Shown: positions 20,745 through 32,113 of the stretch, piece after piece
Layout of the letters: each line of letters starts with the position of its first letter
Numbering within the stretch: position 1 is the stretch's first letter
NCBI GenBank assembly: GCA_025526935.1
Contig: JAHLKD010000065.1
Span: 248,001-312,000 of the forward strand
From: Cladochytrium replicatum
Taxonomy: Eukaryota; Chytridiomycota; Chytridiomycetes; Cladochytriales; Cladochytriaceae
Direction of reading: 5' to 3'
Length of the DNA stretch: 64,000 nt
Translations under genes and position numbers: made by a program
Notes under the pieces: generated by a model
Databases searched by the model: none
Told to the model about the DNA's origin: nothing
Seen by the model: only the letters and a program-made list of their open reading frames with translations

Positions 20745-23326
20745 TCAAGAATCTTCTTCCTCAGCAGTTCGAAGCCAATCCACCAGCGGTTTACACTTCT
20801 TCCGCACTTCCGACTGATCCAGCGGTGCAGCATCAAACCATTCAAATATAACATCCTCCTCAACCAAATCAACATCATAAAGCTGTTTGTAAATTGCGGC
20901 GGTCTTGCCAAGCATCTGCACTGAAGAGCGCTGCAAAAACTTCTCCCACGCACGAAGGAGAAGACCCTGATCAGCGGCACTGCGGACAAACTTCCCACAA
21001 AAGAAAATCATCAACGAAGAACATGCTAAATTTGGTTGAGATCCACACACCTGCTTTAAGAGCTTGATAGCCCCTTCCAAACGGGCCGTCGAATACTCCT
21101 CAAACAGAGCGGGAATGATGATAGCAAAGAGCTGCGACTTGGAGAGGTCATTCCTGAACTCCAATCTCGTAAGTTCCTTGACCTGGTCACTCAATTCCCG
21201 AGTTGTAGTCACTGCACTGTCACTGCTTCCCCCAGTCGGATAGAAGAACGTGCGCAAATCTTTAATTAGTCCTTCCTCCAGCTGAATTTGTTTAGCGGCT
21301 GCCGCTTCGTTCTTCTTGACACTGAAGACGAAGGATTCAACACGGCAATTCGATGGATGCTATTTGATCTTACACGAAGTTTGAAATCTCTTCGTTCGGG
21401 ACCTCGACAACCTTCATCCACTTCTTATCCTGGATCAAAGTTAGCTGCATTCGTACAGCGTGTTCAGGGTTTTACATCATCTTCCAACAAACCCTTGGCT
21501 TTTGCCCCCTTTTTGGTCTTTCCCGTGGTAGAAGAGGCAGGGCTGGGAATAGAGGGGGCCACAGGAAGAGCTTTCTGCTCCTTGCGAGACGGACTTCATA
21601 GTAAATCGTCAGCTAAATAACTGAAGACAGCTAAGAACACATACCTAATTGAACGTGTGTCTTCACGATCTTCACTCTCGTTGCCAGTGGGTGGGCCGGC
21701 TGACGATTCAGAGAGGATAGAAAAGTATCCTGCGACCTGTTTCGGCTTCTCCGGTTGGAGAAGCATGGTCTTTGACGAGAACGACAATGGTGCGGAGGTG
21801 GTTTCGCCAGAATGACGGGAAACGGAAGTCCAGACATCCTTGTCACGTTTGTCATGCTCGCGCGCGTGATCCCAACTGCGGTCCCGCGGAGCAGGTTCCC
21901 CGTCGTTACCAAATGACCCATCGTTCTCTCCGCCGAAGTTTGGTCGCTGACGAAGCTCACTAAAGATTTTCGTTAAATTGAATCATCACAATAGGCGCTC
22001 AAGGGCATTCAGCATACCTGTCGCTGAGGGAAAGTCAAAGTCAATAATGTCTACCAACAACAGTTTCAAATTTCACTTACCAATGCGCGAAGTTGCAACG
22101 AGGACCGTATTGACAAAAGTTCTGAAATGATCCCGTTAGTGAAACCTGAGAATGGCAAATTAAACGATCTTCTACCTCCTTCATGAACCTCTCACACATT
22201 CGTGTTTTGTACAAAGGATTCTCTGGGCCATCACGTTTCTTACTGGTCTCCCCTCCAAATGTAGGCCGATCACGTAATTCAGTCTGTAAGAGCTGGTGAA
22301 ACGAAGAAAAGAATTCTCGAGAAGAAAAGCTTACAGCCCCATGAGCAAAGGTGCAACGATTTCCATAGGGGCAGAAACCCTCCGTTTCAAATCGCTCGCA
22401 AAGTCGGGTTTTGTAAAGAGGGTTGTCCACGTTGCCTTGCGGAGGAGAAATTCCCGCCAATGGGCCGGAAACAGACGGCGCAGATGACGCCTCGTAGCCA
22501 TCACGTCCACGACGGTCAGAATCCCCGCGCCGATCACCATCATCTCCAAGGTCGTCGTCGGTCGCCCGGCGACTCCGAACTTCATCGCTGTTACGAGTGC
22601 GATCAAGAATTCCGCGGCGAGGAGGTGATTGAGAGCCTGCATCTTCTTTTCCGTTCTTTGCGGACTCCCCGCTTCCTCCAGTGCCAATTTTACGAGCATC
22701 CTTTCCCGATTGGTAGTTTTTTTGGAGGTTAAGAGGCAATGAGCTGTTGCTGTTATTGTTCGAAGGGCTCGAAGTAACTGTCTTCGATTTGTGTTCTTCG
22801 ATATACGCTGCAGCCTGCTTCAGAACATCTTGCATGCTCTTATAAATGCATTTCTCTTGAGCCTGCTGGAGGGGAGCCCATGCAAAGTGAAATCCGGATA
22901 CTCCGCCAGGTACGACTCTTCCACTTTGAAGAACTTGAGCCAAGTAGTAAACCACACGCTTTGGGCGACTCCCAGAGAGATACTTTGGACAAGAACAGCA
23001 AAGTAAGCTGATTTGCTTGAGGCAAAGGTTGTAAAAACATACCTTAATCTCGACGCGGAAATTCTCCGAATCGACAATCGAGAGATCTTTGGCGGATAAT
23101 CCGGTAGAATCAATGGTTTCGCGAAGAGCGCATCTGGATGGGGTATTCTTTCAACCACGAAATACTTCAGCTCATATGACTAAACTTACTTCACCTCGTT
23201 CTCCTGTCCAATTACACGACCTTTCGGCGGAGTCCAGTGCCGTTTATTAGAAAACGAGTCGTTTAACAATAGAAATTCTGGTACACGATGGATGCGATAC
23301 AAAACAAGTCCCGCGTAGTGTTCCAT
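20745..23326 (-). CDS. Nudix + tandem CCCH zinc finger + W2 (eIF5C) fusion protein
   Basis: The ATG at 23326 begins MEHYAGLVLYRIHRVPEFLL. Exons 23190-23326, 23043-23133, 22335-22982, 22176-22283, 22081-22121, 21645-21959 and further ones down to 20745 join in frame, giving about 660 residues. Residues 1-125 match the Ap4A hydrolase NUDT2 type of Nudix fold (HWTPPKGRVIGQENEV, then CALRETIDSTGLS, then VVYYLAQV). The Nudix box has lost the EE pair (DS). A Ser/Arg/Asp-rich linker leads to two TTP-like fingers, NPLYKTRLCERF and NPLYKTRMCERF, each C-x8-C-x5-C-x3-H and each followed by ELRxRPxFGGE. The C terminus is a W2 domain (YDVDLVEEDVIFEWFD, CKPLVDWLRTAEEE) like eIF5. CCCH pairs bind AU-rich mRNA; W2 domains bind eIF2-beta or eIF3. 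A regulator of translation or decay is inferred. Confidence 0.85.
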
Positions 23327-23655
23327 AGGCTAGCCACACCGCATTAGTGATTGAAAAAAAGGAGATACGATGCTCAGATCTGACACCTCTTTTCCGCAAG
23401 TTCCTAGTGATCAATGTCTCCACTTTTCTTCGGGTGGCAATTGTTAGTTGATTCACAGCAAGCCACAGTTTCAGGATGGGGTTGGATGATTGAACGTTAA
23501 AATGTGTTTCAGAATTATTTTTAAATGTTGTTCTTCGAGGGCTATTTTGCTGTCGGCTCAAATTGATTCCAGTCAATTGTTGCAATGCTTCAAATGTTGC
23601 TTAACGTATTACATTATACTTCTTCAAGTAAAACAAGCTGAAGCAATGAACACCA
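23327..23655. other. intergenic interval
   Basis: About 330 bp between the divergent Nudix fusion gene and the SOD-like gene. It presumably holds both promoters. No gene or repeat was recognised. Confidence 0.4.
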
Positions 23656-24851
23656 TTCTCCAGTTGCCGTGTTGCATTCACTGATTTACATTGAAGCGGT
23701 GAGTGAAAGGACTGCTCATGAACTGATCCTTGGGAAAATCTCCAACAGCTCCATTTCTGGGAATTATAATCCTCTCAATCGGACACACTCTTGCCTCTCG
23801 TCAGACTTCAACGCGGACACCTCACGAACTGATCTTCACGTTGGTAACATTGTCCCAGACGGGGGACTTACCACGGACAGCGCGGGACGACTACAAGCTG
23901 TGACTGTTCGCTCGAGGTTGCCATCGCTTAATGTTCTGGATCTCTCGTTCATCATTGGAAGAACGATCATCATCCATGAGCGACTGGACGACTGTACAAC
24001 CCAGCCAACGGGAAATAGTGGGAAAACGATTACTGAAGGTGTGATCGGGGTCACAGATCCGCCTCAACTGGGGGCAAACTCCACATCTGTCGACACTACT
24101 TCTGTTTCGGGGGTGGTGATTTTATTATCAACGGCAAACTTCACAGGAATGACTGGCTATGTTGTGTTTTCACAAGAATTTGGTTTCCACTCCGGTTACA
24201 GTTAGCATCAAAGCAACCAGGTTGCCTGCGAACGCTGTCCTCGGATGGCATGTTTCGAAGTAAGCGATCTTTTGTGATTAATTTCCATTTAACATGGTGC
24301 TCCTAGTCGGGAAACATTTTCCGACACCGTCAGTGGCCTCTCTACCAAACTGCACATCAATCCTCTGAACGCTACACATGGGTGCTTCATCAACGAGAAG
24401 GGGAACTTCCAATGAATTGTTTCTTTTTCTGAAATCTAGCACCAAGGACTCGCCATGCCGGCGGCCTGGGTAAAATTGCGCACTGACGGGAATGGAAACG
24501 GCGAGTCTACTTTCCACGATGACAAGTTCCAACGTGGGAAGGGAACCTACATTTTAAGTCGAGCCGTTGTCATTCATGCTTTGCAAGATCAGCGGTAAGA
24601 GCATCTCCAGGGAACACTTTGTGCATCATCCTCACAGTGATTTAAGCATTGGAGCAACTGGTAACACGGGTGGGCGAGCGGCCATCGGTGTTATTGGGTA
24701 TCGCAATGTATCCGCCCCAATTCCTTCTCTCTTCAGCCTGGTTGGGAAAAGCACAATTGGAACAACCACCACTGGAGCGACCACAAGTTGCAAGCTATCC
24801 TGGCATTTGTTTTGCTTGGAATCCTTCTCTTCTGACAAAGCTCGAGGTTGA
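23656..24851 (+). pseudogene. double Cu/Zn-superoxide-dismutase-domain secreted protein, degenerate
   Basis: Two SOD_Cu domains follow each other. The first (23700-24080) has NYNPLNRTHSC, HVGNIVPDGG, SFIIGRTIIIHERLDD and QPTGNSGKT. The second (24230-24730) has LGWHVS, LHINPLNATH, RTRHAGGLGKI, SRAVVIHALQDQ and TGNTGGRAAIGVIG. A Thr-rich tail with a final hydrophobic stretch suggests a GPI anchor. Metal ligands are eroded. In domain 1 the bridging-His position is Asn, and the RHVGDLGN motif is rearranged. In domain 2 the HVH pair is HVS and the zinc Asp is Gly. A one-base frameshift follows GKIA (about 24482) with no splice explanation. Introns join at about 24260-24306, 24381-24442 and 24596-24648. 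No clear start codon or signal peptide was found, so the gene looks broken or non-catalytic. Confidence 0.62.
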
Positions 24852-25141
24852 GCACGATTAATCACCAGTCAGGTTATTATTATTAAGGCCCTTATGTGTA
24901 ATTAAAAGGTTTGGCAAATAAACCATGAGTACCTTGTATTCCTATTAAGTTGTGAATCCGAAGTGATTTCACACCAAATTTGACCCAGCAAAGCCCCATC
25001 TCAAAAGCAGAAAACCACCTTTTCCCAACGATCTCGCTCACAATAATTCGTTGTGCGCCGCTGAAAAGGCATTCACGCCTTCTTACTACTGCAAGCATCT
25101 GGATCGCAACACCACAGCTTCGTACAATCTCAATACGCACC
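24852..25141. promoter_or_regulatory. presumed promoter and 5' leader of the LeuRS gene
   Basis: About 290 bp without a gene ahead of the LeuRS ATG. No TATA box or specific element was recognised; assignment is by position only. Confidence 0.3.
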
Positions 25142-28100
25142 ATGGCGACAGTTGAAACGTCTGCTCCCACTGGAGAAAAGAAGGTAAGCTTTTGCCATTT
25201 TAGCAGTGTTGTTCGAACGCCCCTAACTGACCTTCATTCGTATTTTGGATAGACAGCGAAGCGAGACGCGCTCATCGAGCAGGAAAAGAGAATTCAGGCA
25301 ATATGGAAGTCAGATCGGGTTTTCGAAGTTGATGCTCCTAAACCAGGCGAAGATCTCGATCAGCCAAAGTGGTTCGGCACATTTCCGTATCCTTACATGA
25401 ACGGTCGTTTGCACTTGGGCCACATGTTCACTCTCACCAAATTGGACTTCGCGGCAGGATACCAGCGGTTGAAAGGAAAGCGTGCGCTCATGCCATTGGC
25501 ATTCCACTGTACCGGTATGCCTATCAAGGTTGGCGGTGTCTACAAGGCATTCGAGTTTCTACTAAAATCCAACTTCAGGCTTCAGCCGACAAGATCGCCA
25601 AAGAAGTTCAAATGTTTGGACCAGACTTTAGCGGTTACTTTAAACAACTTGAAGGTGAACTGCAACAGTTGGATAGAAGAACTTTATTAAACAATCCATG
25701 TTCCAGCTGAAGACTCCGAAAACGTAGATCCTGTGCCTGCCGCTGCAAGCAATGTCACTGCCAAGGATGTTGACCCCACAAAGATTGTGAAAAAGGTTTG
25801 TCATTATGCTAGACGAAATACGAATACTGAAATAAACTTTTCGGTAGCCTGGCAAAGTTGCGTCTAAAGCCACGGGTCTCAAATACCAATTCCTCATCAT
25901 GCAATCCATGGGCGTTCCTCTCGAGGAGATCCATAAGTTTGCAGACCCAATTCACTGGCTTTACTACTTCCCGCCGTTGACTATGGTAAGTTGCTCGACA
26001 ACCTCTGTTCATGTGGCGGACATTAACTTTGTCTGTAGCAAGATTGCTCTGCAATGGGCCTTCATGTTGACTGGCGAAGATCGTTTATCACAACAGACAT
26101 CAACCCATACTACGATTCCTTTGTCCGCTGGCAATTCAATGTTCTCAAATCCCTCTCACCCCCTAAAGTCGCATTCGGCGAGCGGTACACAATCTATTCC
26201 GCATTGGACGGTCAAGCGTGCATGGATCACGATCGGAGCGTCGGTGAAGGTGTTGGCGTTCAAGAATACACAGGAATCAAACTCCAAGTGCTTTTGGATG
26301 ACGTACGGTCAGAACCGGAAGACAAACGGGATAAGGTTAAGGGCGTGCCGGTGGGCAAGACCATTCTCTCGGTAGATGTCACAAAGGCTCTCAACGGACG
26401 TGATTTGTTCTACGTTGCAGCAACTTTGCGACCGGAGACAATGTACGGTCAAACAAACTGCTACGTTGGGACAGAACTTAAGTACGGCATTTACGAGGTC
26501 GATGACAAGCAGGCTTGGATCTGCACCGAGCGTGCTGCGAAGAACATGGCATGGCAGGGGCTTTTCACAAAACTTCCTCGCGGCAAAGTCGTTTTGTTGA
26601 CCGAAGTTACTGGATGGGATTTGATCGGCCTTCCTTTGAAGACTCCGTTGACGGTTTATCCAAAAGTCTACACTTTGCCCATGGAAGGAGTTTTGGCAAC
26701 AAAGGGCACCGGTGTCGTCACCTCTGTTCCATCAGACTCGCCAGACGACTTTATCACCTTGCAGGACCTTCTCAAGAAACCGGAGTACTACAACGTACAA
26801 AAGAAGTGGATTGAGAGCTTCATTCCTATTCCGATTATCCAAGCTGGGAAATTGGGCGATCTTGCGGCCAAAGCAACTGTGGACAAATACAAGATCCAGA
26901 GCCAGAAGGATAAACCGCAGTTGGCGCTTGCCAAAGAGGAGGCTTACAAGGAAGGGTTCTACAACGGTGTGATGCTCGTCGGTGAACATGCCGGAAGGTA
27001 AGACAACGCCCCCTTTTGTTAGCCGTTTCAGCAGCGGGATGATGAGACAATCAAAAATCAAATCTAACTTTCGTTCTACCGAAACAAATTGAGGAGCTAA
27101 TGTCGCTGACCGCATTTCGAATTTATGTTACACGTCAAATCTCAAACGACTCACCGTACTAAAAGTAATTCTCCTTTCATTTTTGTGTGAAACAGCCCAG
27201 TCAGTGTCGCGAAGCCGCTCCTTCGGAAAGCCTTGATTGAGTCCGGTCAAGCCATCCCATACTGTGAACCGGAGGGATTGGTTGTCAGCCGAAGTGGTGA
27301 TGAATGTGTCGTCACTCTTGCCGAGCAATGGTATATGGATTATGGAGAAGACGAATGGAAAGCTTTGGCAAAGGAGTAAGTTTGACAAGATTGCATTGAA
27401 TTAAGTTCTAATTCGATACAAAGTTGCTTGGACAAAATGGAAGTTTATGCGGATGAGACTCGAAACGGCTTCTTGAAGAACTTGGACTGGCTCAGGCAAT
27501 GGGCGTGCTCTCGCAGCTTTGGATTGGGAAGTCGACTCCCATGGGATAAGAATGTTTTGATCGAGTCGCTCAGTGACTCGACCATTTACATGGCTTTCTA
27601 CACGGTTGCCCATCTCTTGCAAGGTATGAACATCTCTGTTTGCAGATACCGCTCTTGTTTGACATTGGACGAAGGTGGGATCTTTGACGGCTCACAGGTT
27701 GGACCAGCTGGCATTCGCCCGGAGCAACTTACTGACGACGTTTGGGAGTACATTATGCGTGACGGTCCTTTCCCTTCTTCCACCACTGTCCCCAAATCTG
27801 CTCTCGAGGACTTGAAGCGAGAGTTTAACTACTTCTACCCAATGGACGTCCGAATCTCTGGCAAGGACTTGATCAACAACCACTTGACCTTCTGCATCTA
27901 CAACCACGTCGCTATGTTCCCGAAGGAAAAGTGGCCTCTCGGTATGCGCGCGAACGGGCACCTTCTCATCAACAACGAGAAGATGTCGAAGTCCACGGGC
28001 AACTTTCTGACTGCTCGTGAGAGTCTTCAGCTCTATGGCGCTGATGCGACACGGTTCGCTCTTGCCGCGGCAGGTGATTCGGTCGAGGACGCAAACTTCT

Positions 28101-29222
28101 CGAAAGACACGGCCAACAACACGATTCTCCGTCTCTACACCGAACGTGATTGGAGCGAGGAAGTCCTCGCTGACTTGGCTGCTGGAAAGCTCCGAACGGG
28201 TCCCTACAACTGGGCCGACAAAGTCTTTGAATCGGAAATCAACAACTGTATCCTTGCCACGGATGCCGCTTATAATGACATGCTCTTCTATAAGGCAGCC
28301 AACAGCGGATTCTTTGATCTTCAGATTGCCCGTAACGAATACAGGAAGAACTGCACTGGTCAGGGAATGACTGGTGTTAGCTCTTCTGAAATCTTTGTTG
28401 GTATGCACGCGGACTTGATCTTGCGATTCGTTGAAGTTCAGGCTTTGCTCTTGGCACCGCTCACGCCTCACTGGTCTGAGTATGTGTGGACAACCATTTT
28501 GAAGAAGGTATGGATGGCGGTTATTGATTTACAGTGTACTCTCATTAACTCGTGCATAATCGTTCAGTCAACAACCATCATGAAGGCTTTGTGGCCAGAG
28601 GTTGGTCCTATCGACAAGTCAATTTTGGCTGCTGCAACATACGTTCGCGACCTTGTGTACAAGATCCGCGTTGCTGAAGAGAACGCCGCACGTAAGAAGG
28701 CAAATAAGGGCGGAGCGAAGCAACCGCAAGCCGAACCGGAAGGTGTCAAATCCCTTCGCCTTTTCGTTGCCAACAGCTTCCCGAAATGGCAAGAGGATGC
28801 AATCGCTATCTTGCAACGCACCTACGATGCTGCCTCGAACTCTTTCTCCGGCAAAGAGAAGGAGCTCTTGGCGGCGGCTGGGTTGAAAGACAAGAACGTC
28901 ATGCCTTTTGTTGCAGGCATCAAAGTGAGGCGCTATGTTTGGTGTCAAATTTGTAACCAAGTTCTTACATTTCTGTCCACAGAGAGCGGTTACGGATTCG
29001 GGCCCAAGCGCATTCAACCGAACTCTCACATTCAAAGAGTTTGAGACTCTTCAAGAAACAAGCGATCTTATCCGTCGTGAACTTGCCAACCTTAAGATTT
29101 CACGTGTGGACATTGTGCAACAGGCTGACGTTTTGTCTGGAGCTGAATGGTCCGCAGAGGACCACAAGAAGGCCGAAGCGGCAGTTCCTGGCGTGCCAGG
29201 GTACCAAATATCATTTGTATGA
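25142..29222 (+). CDS. CDC60: cytosolic leucyl-tRNA synthetase
   Basis: The start [14 protein letters not shown] is followed by an intron and then a complete class I synthetase of about 1,080 residues. The HIGH motif is [18 protein letters not shown]1 editing-domain blocks follow ([35 protein letters not shown]). The KMSKS loop is [12 protein letters not shown] near 27970. The C-terminal extension ends in [11 protein letters not shown]. The eukaryotic/archaeal-type insertion order and the absence of a targeting peptide indicate the cytosolic enzyme, which charges tRNA-Leu. About nine short introns interrupt it, and every exon is open in the expected frame. This makes it a useful internal check that the assembly is not error-prone in long coding regions. 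The TRPET editing threonine region (LRPETMYG) is intact. Confidence 0.96.
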
Positions 29223-29492
29223 AAAGTGTTTGGGCCAATATTTGTAGGAGCTTATGTAACAATAAAGAAATGTGCGACTCTATCAGCTTGCTAACGAAAA
29301 ACAGATAGATATGTGCGCCATAAACCTCACATCGTTAAGTCCGAGACAGAGAAGACAACACTACAGGGTTGCCGAAGATGGATTCCGTCAAGCTACGGCG
29401 CTGAAAGATGCTCTCTTTTGCGGCGGTGCCTAAAATCGTGTTGTCAGATTAGAAACACAATGGCGGGTGGTTTGTAAAAGCTCCACGCTCCC
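29223..29492. other. convergent 3' intergenic interval
   Basis: About 270 bp between the 3' ends of the LeuRS and ribophorin II genes. An AATAAAG-type signal is visible at 29261-29267 just after the LeuRS stop. Nothing else was recognised. Confidence 0.4.
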
Positions 29493-30736
29493 CTAATTTG
29501 AACCATTCTCCCTGGCACTAGCGCGGACAATCAGCGCTTGGCGTCCAACAATGCCAGTTGCGAGCGCATACAATCCTCCGTAGAAGAGAAGCTGAAACAC
29601 GTTCCAGGTTGTCCAATATAAGACCATAACTACCACCCAGCCCGAAAGAATTGCAACAAATGAAGATCCGTACAACATCGACGAAGAGCTGCTAAATATG
29701 TTGGACACGTTAGCTCCAAGAGACGACCACTGTTTGAATCAAAATGGTCAGATCATGCACCATCAAGCTGGGGAGCAAACAGTGACCAACCGCTCCGATC
29801 AGTAAGACCCATGGTGCGAGCACAACGAGCGTGAAGAAGTCCGACACAAAGCGGGGAGCAATGCGCGGCGGAGCGCCAAAGATGTGTTGGATCTCTTCGC
29901 GAGAGGCAAAGACCTCTTCAATTCCACTAACTTTGGACGTAAGGCCCCAGAGAGGGTCACTCGGGATGGAAACATCTACCGAGCCGAGTTCGTAAGTCTT
30001 CTTGCTGGGAAGCGTCGGTGCTGTTGCGATCGAAAGAGCGTAGGCCCCGGGCACACCATGAAACAGGTCGCGGTTGGACGACGAGGAGAGGTCCTGAAAA
30101 GTGTCAGGCAAGAAGAGCATATTAGCTTCCGGAATCCAAAGATAGGATGTTTTATCGCACCAACTCGGCAATGTAACGTCCACGTTCCTTCTCCTCAGCC
30201 AAGATGGTAACCGCAAAGTTTTCGGCTTCCTCTGAGCTCTTCGCTTTGCGGGTGAGGATAACGAACGCGTGGTGGAGCGATTTGGGGTTTCCATCTTCCG
30301 TGGTTGCTTTGAAGCTGACTGTCAGAGTGTCGGTGTCAGCGAGGTTCAGTGTTGCAGAGAACGACGATGGGTATTTAGGACTGTGAAATGGGGATCTTAG
30401 TGACAAACTGACGAGATATTGGCGGCCCAATCTCTATCCAATCCAAAGAACTACCCCATAGTCCACTCTCTTCAATTCTGATCCATTTGACATCCGTTCA
30501 CGATATTCAAACGAAAAGGGATCCCCTAACTAGATCCGAATCCTTCCAGTGTAACCACAACTGCAACAGGCATAATATTCGGCAATTATAACTGTGTCGT
30601 ACCTCTCCGTCTTCGATGTCCCATCTTTGGCGGCTACTTTGACCGACACATCCGCAATGGTGAGATCCGCGCACACAAATTGTGCGAGGATTGCCCAAAC
30701 CAAAATGGTCAACATCCAATAAGAAATTGCCGGCAT
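29493..30736 (-). CDS. SWP1: oligosaccharyltransferase subunit ribophorin II / Swp1
   Basis: The ATG at 30736 gives a signal peptide (MPAISYWMLTILVWAILAQFVCA). The lumenal part has NLADTDTLTVSFKATTEDG, HHAFVILTRKAK and YELGSVDVSIP. The C-terminal part starts with the family mark EEIQHIFGAPPRIAPRFVS and then three membrane helices (FFTLVVLAPWVLLIGAVG; FVAILSGWVVVMVLYW; NVFQLLFYGGLYALATG). The short tail is SARENGSN. Subunits of this family sit in the ER oligosaccharyltransferase, which moves the glycan from dolichol to Asn of nascent proteins. Two or three introns interrupt the gene. One of them separates the first membrane helix from the remaining two. With PIG-T it is the second ER glycoprotein-processing gene in the window. 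Confidence 0.85.
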
Positions 30737-31061
30737 GGATCGAGTTATGCGTTCAACCGGTCAATGAAGTTTCGTTTCCCTAGCCTGCGGCTTAGTCCGA
30801 GTGGGCGAGTTTTGATTCTTTGGCAGCAGTTTGTTAAATATGTATATTTGTGCCCACAAAATATAAAACAGAGAGATGAAAGGAAGGAAGAACTGCTACT
30901 CTGTGTTGCAAAACACCCGAGCAACCGAACTGGTGACCACAGGCTACCAGTTGAAGCGACTCAAAGTAGTGTGTCGACTGAAGAAAATAACAGAGTACAA
31001 GTCAGATGGGTGCTTTGCAGTGTCTTTTTTTTATGTCGGTGTCGAGGTGGTACTGATGAGT
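30737..31061. other. intergenic interval, 5' of SWP1 and 3' of H2B
   Basis: About 325 bp. It should hold the SWP1 promoter and the H2B 3' end. No stem-loop of the animal histone type was seen at the H2B stop. No gene was recognised. Confidence 0.35.
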
Positions 31062-31576
31062 TTACTTTGACTTCGAAGCGTCATACTTGGTGACCGCCTT
31101 TGTTCCTTCGGAGACAGCGTGCTTGGCGAGTTCACCGGGAAGGATAAGACGCACAGCAGTCTGAATCTCACGGGATTGGATAGTAGATCGCTTGTTGATG
31201 GCCGCCAACTACAAATCGCCATTGAAAATTAACAAGCCCTAATTTGTGGAAGAGTTGCTGCGCATACCTTGGAAGCCTCTGACGCAATGCGCTCGAAAAT
31301 GTCATTGACGAAGGAGTTCATGATTGACATGGCCTTGTTAGAGATACCGGTGTCGGGGTGGACTTGCTTCAAGACCTTGTAGATGTAGGTGGAGTAGGTC
31401 TCCTTCCTGGTCTTCTTCTTGGCCTTTCCGTCCTTTGACGCCTTCTTCTCAGTAGACTTAGCGGGAGCCTTTCCGGCAGCAGGCTGTACAGGCAATTGTT
31501 AGAAAAGACCACACACGCATCAATTTAATTATACCTTCTTGCCAGCGGTGGAAGGTGCTGCGTCCTTGGGGGGCAT
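31062..31576 (-). CDS. HTB1: histone H2B
   Basis: Three exons (31535-31576, 31268-31483, 31062-31208) give 134 residues. The basic tail [14 protein letters not shown] leads to [40 protein letters not shown] and [12 protein letters not shown], and the C-terminal helix ends in [10 protein letters not shown]. The Lys of the AVTKYDAS segment corresponds to the H2B site ubiquitinated by Rad6/Bre1. H2B pairs with H2A in the nucleosome. The gene is divergent from H2A across 537 bp, the usual fungal arrangement that keeps the two proteins in balance and S-phase regulated. Presence of introns implies normal polyadenylated mRNA. Confidence 0.96.
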
Positions 31577-31719
31577 ATTTGCAGTTAAGTGGTTGTAAGA
31601 TCGGTTTGGTGGATGAGCTTGTTGCTGTTCAGCGGAAGACGCGTGTGCAGGTTGAGATGTTGAGTTGAGGGGGCAGGGTGGCTAATTTATAGATGGGTTG
31701 GCCCGCCCGAATTTCATCA

Positions 31720-31740
31720 ACCCCAATGTGCACTTGCCTT
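31720..31740 (+). promoter_or_regulatory. histone promoter element, copy A
   Basis: The sequence is ACCCCAATGTGCACTTGCCT, plus one T. It shares 18 of its first 20 bases with copy C and forms the left arm of an inverted repeat with copy B. Confidence 0.6.
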
Positions 31741-31743
31741 TTT

Positions 31744-31763
31744 AGGAAAGTGCACGTTGGGGT
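31744..31763 (-). promoter_or_regulatory. histone promoter element, copy B (inverted)
   Basis: On the minus strand it reads ACCCCAACGTGCACTTTCC, the reverse of copy A, centred about 23 bp away. Together they make a palindrome able to bind a dimer or two factors. Confidence 0.6.
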
Positions 31764-31969
31764 GGTGGTCTGGATGTGAAGGAATCACCAACCCAAAAAT
31801 TGCACGAAACTCAGCTGCCTTGCTACCTGGTCATTCTCGGGATGGATTCTTCATATGTATAGATATAAAATAATACTCTCCTCTAACTCCACTCGAGTCC
31901 CAACTCACAGGTTTAGATATGGTGTGGCTGGAGGCAACACCACGGCTTCTTACCTGCCATTTTCGGCAA

Positions 31970-31990
31970 ACCCCAAAGTGTACTTGCCTT
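31970..31990 (+). promoter_or_regulatory. histone promoter element, copy C
   Basis: The sequence is ACCCCAAAGTGTACTTGCCT, plus one T. It lies about 40 bp upstream of the H2A TATA box. Confidence 0.6.
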
Positions 31991-32113
31991 TTCAAGCTTG
32001 ATTGCAACGCGTCTCCTTCCAACCCTTCTATAAATTTCCTCCCGAACCCCAGCTCACTTCAGCATTTCGCAAGCTCTCCAGACGTCGCATCCTCACTCTA
32101 AATCGCTGATCAA

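Larger units (their letters stand above)
31577..32113. promoter_or_regulatory. divergent H2B-H2A promoter
   Basis: The shared 537-bp control region has near-symmetrical structure. A TATAAAT lies at 32029-32035 upstream of H2A, and a CTATAAAT on the other strand at about 31685-31692 upstream of H2B. Three copies of an ACCCCAAnGTGyACTT element lie between them (listed separately). The arrangement suggests coordinated, cell-cycle-dependent expression. The boxes are read directly; their function is inferred. Confidence 0.7.

Noticed and set aside
27692-28471. 260-codon open frame antisense to LeuRS
   Set aside because: It is a shadow of the strongly biased LeuRS coding sequence; LeuRS motifs on the plus strand are unambiguous.
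30680-31093. Open plus-strand frame opposite the SWP1 start and beyond it
   Set aside because: It overlaps the SWP1 signal-peptide exon antisense, has no motif and no fungal codon structure; the minus-strand gene explains the opening.
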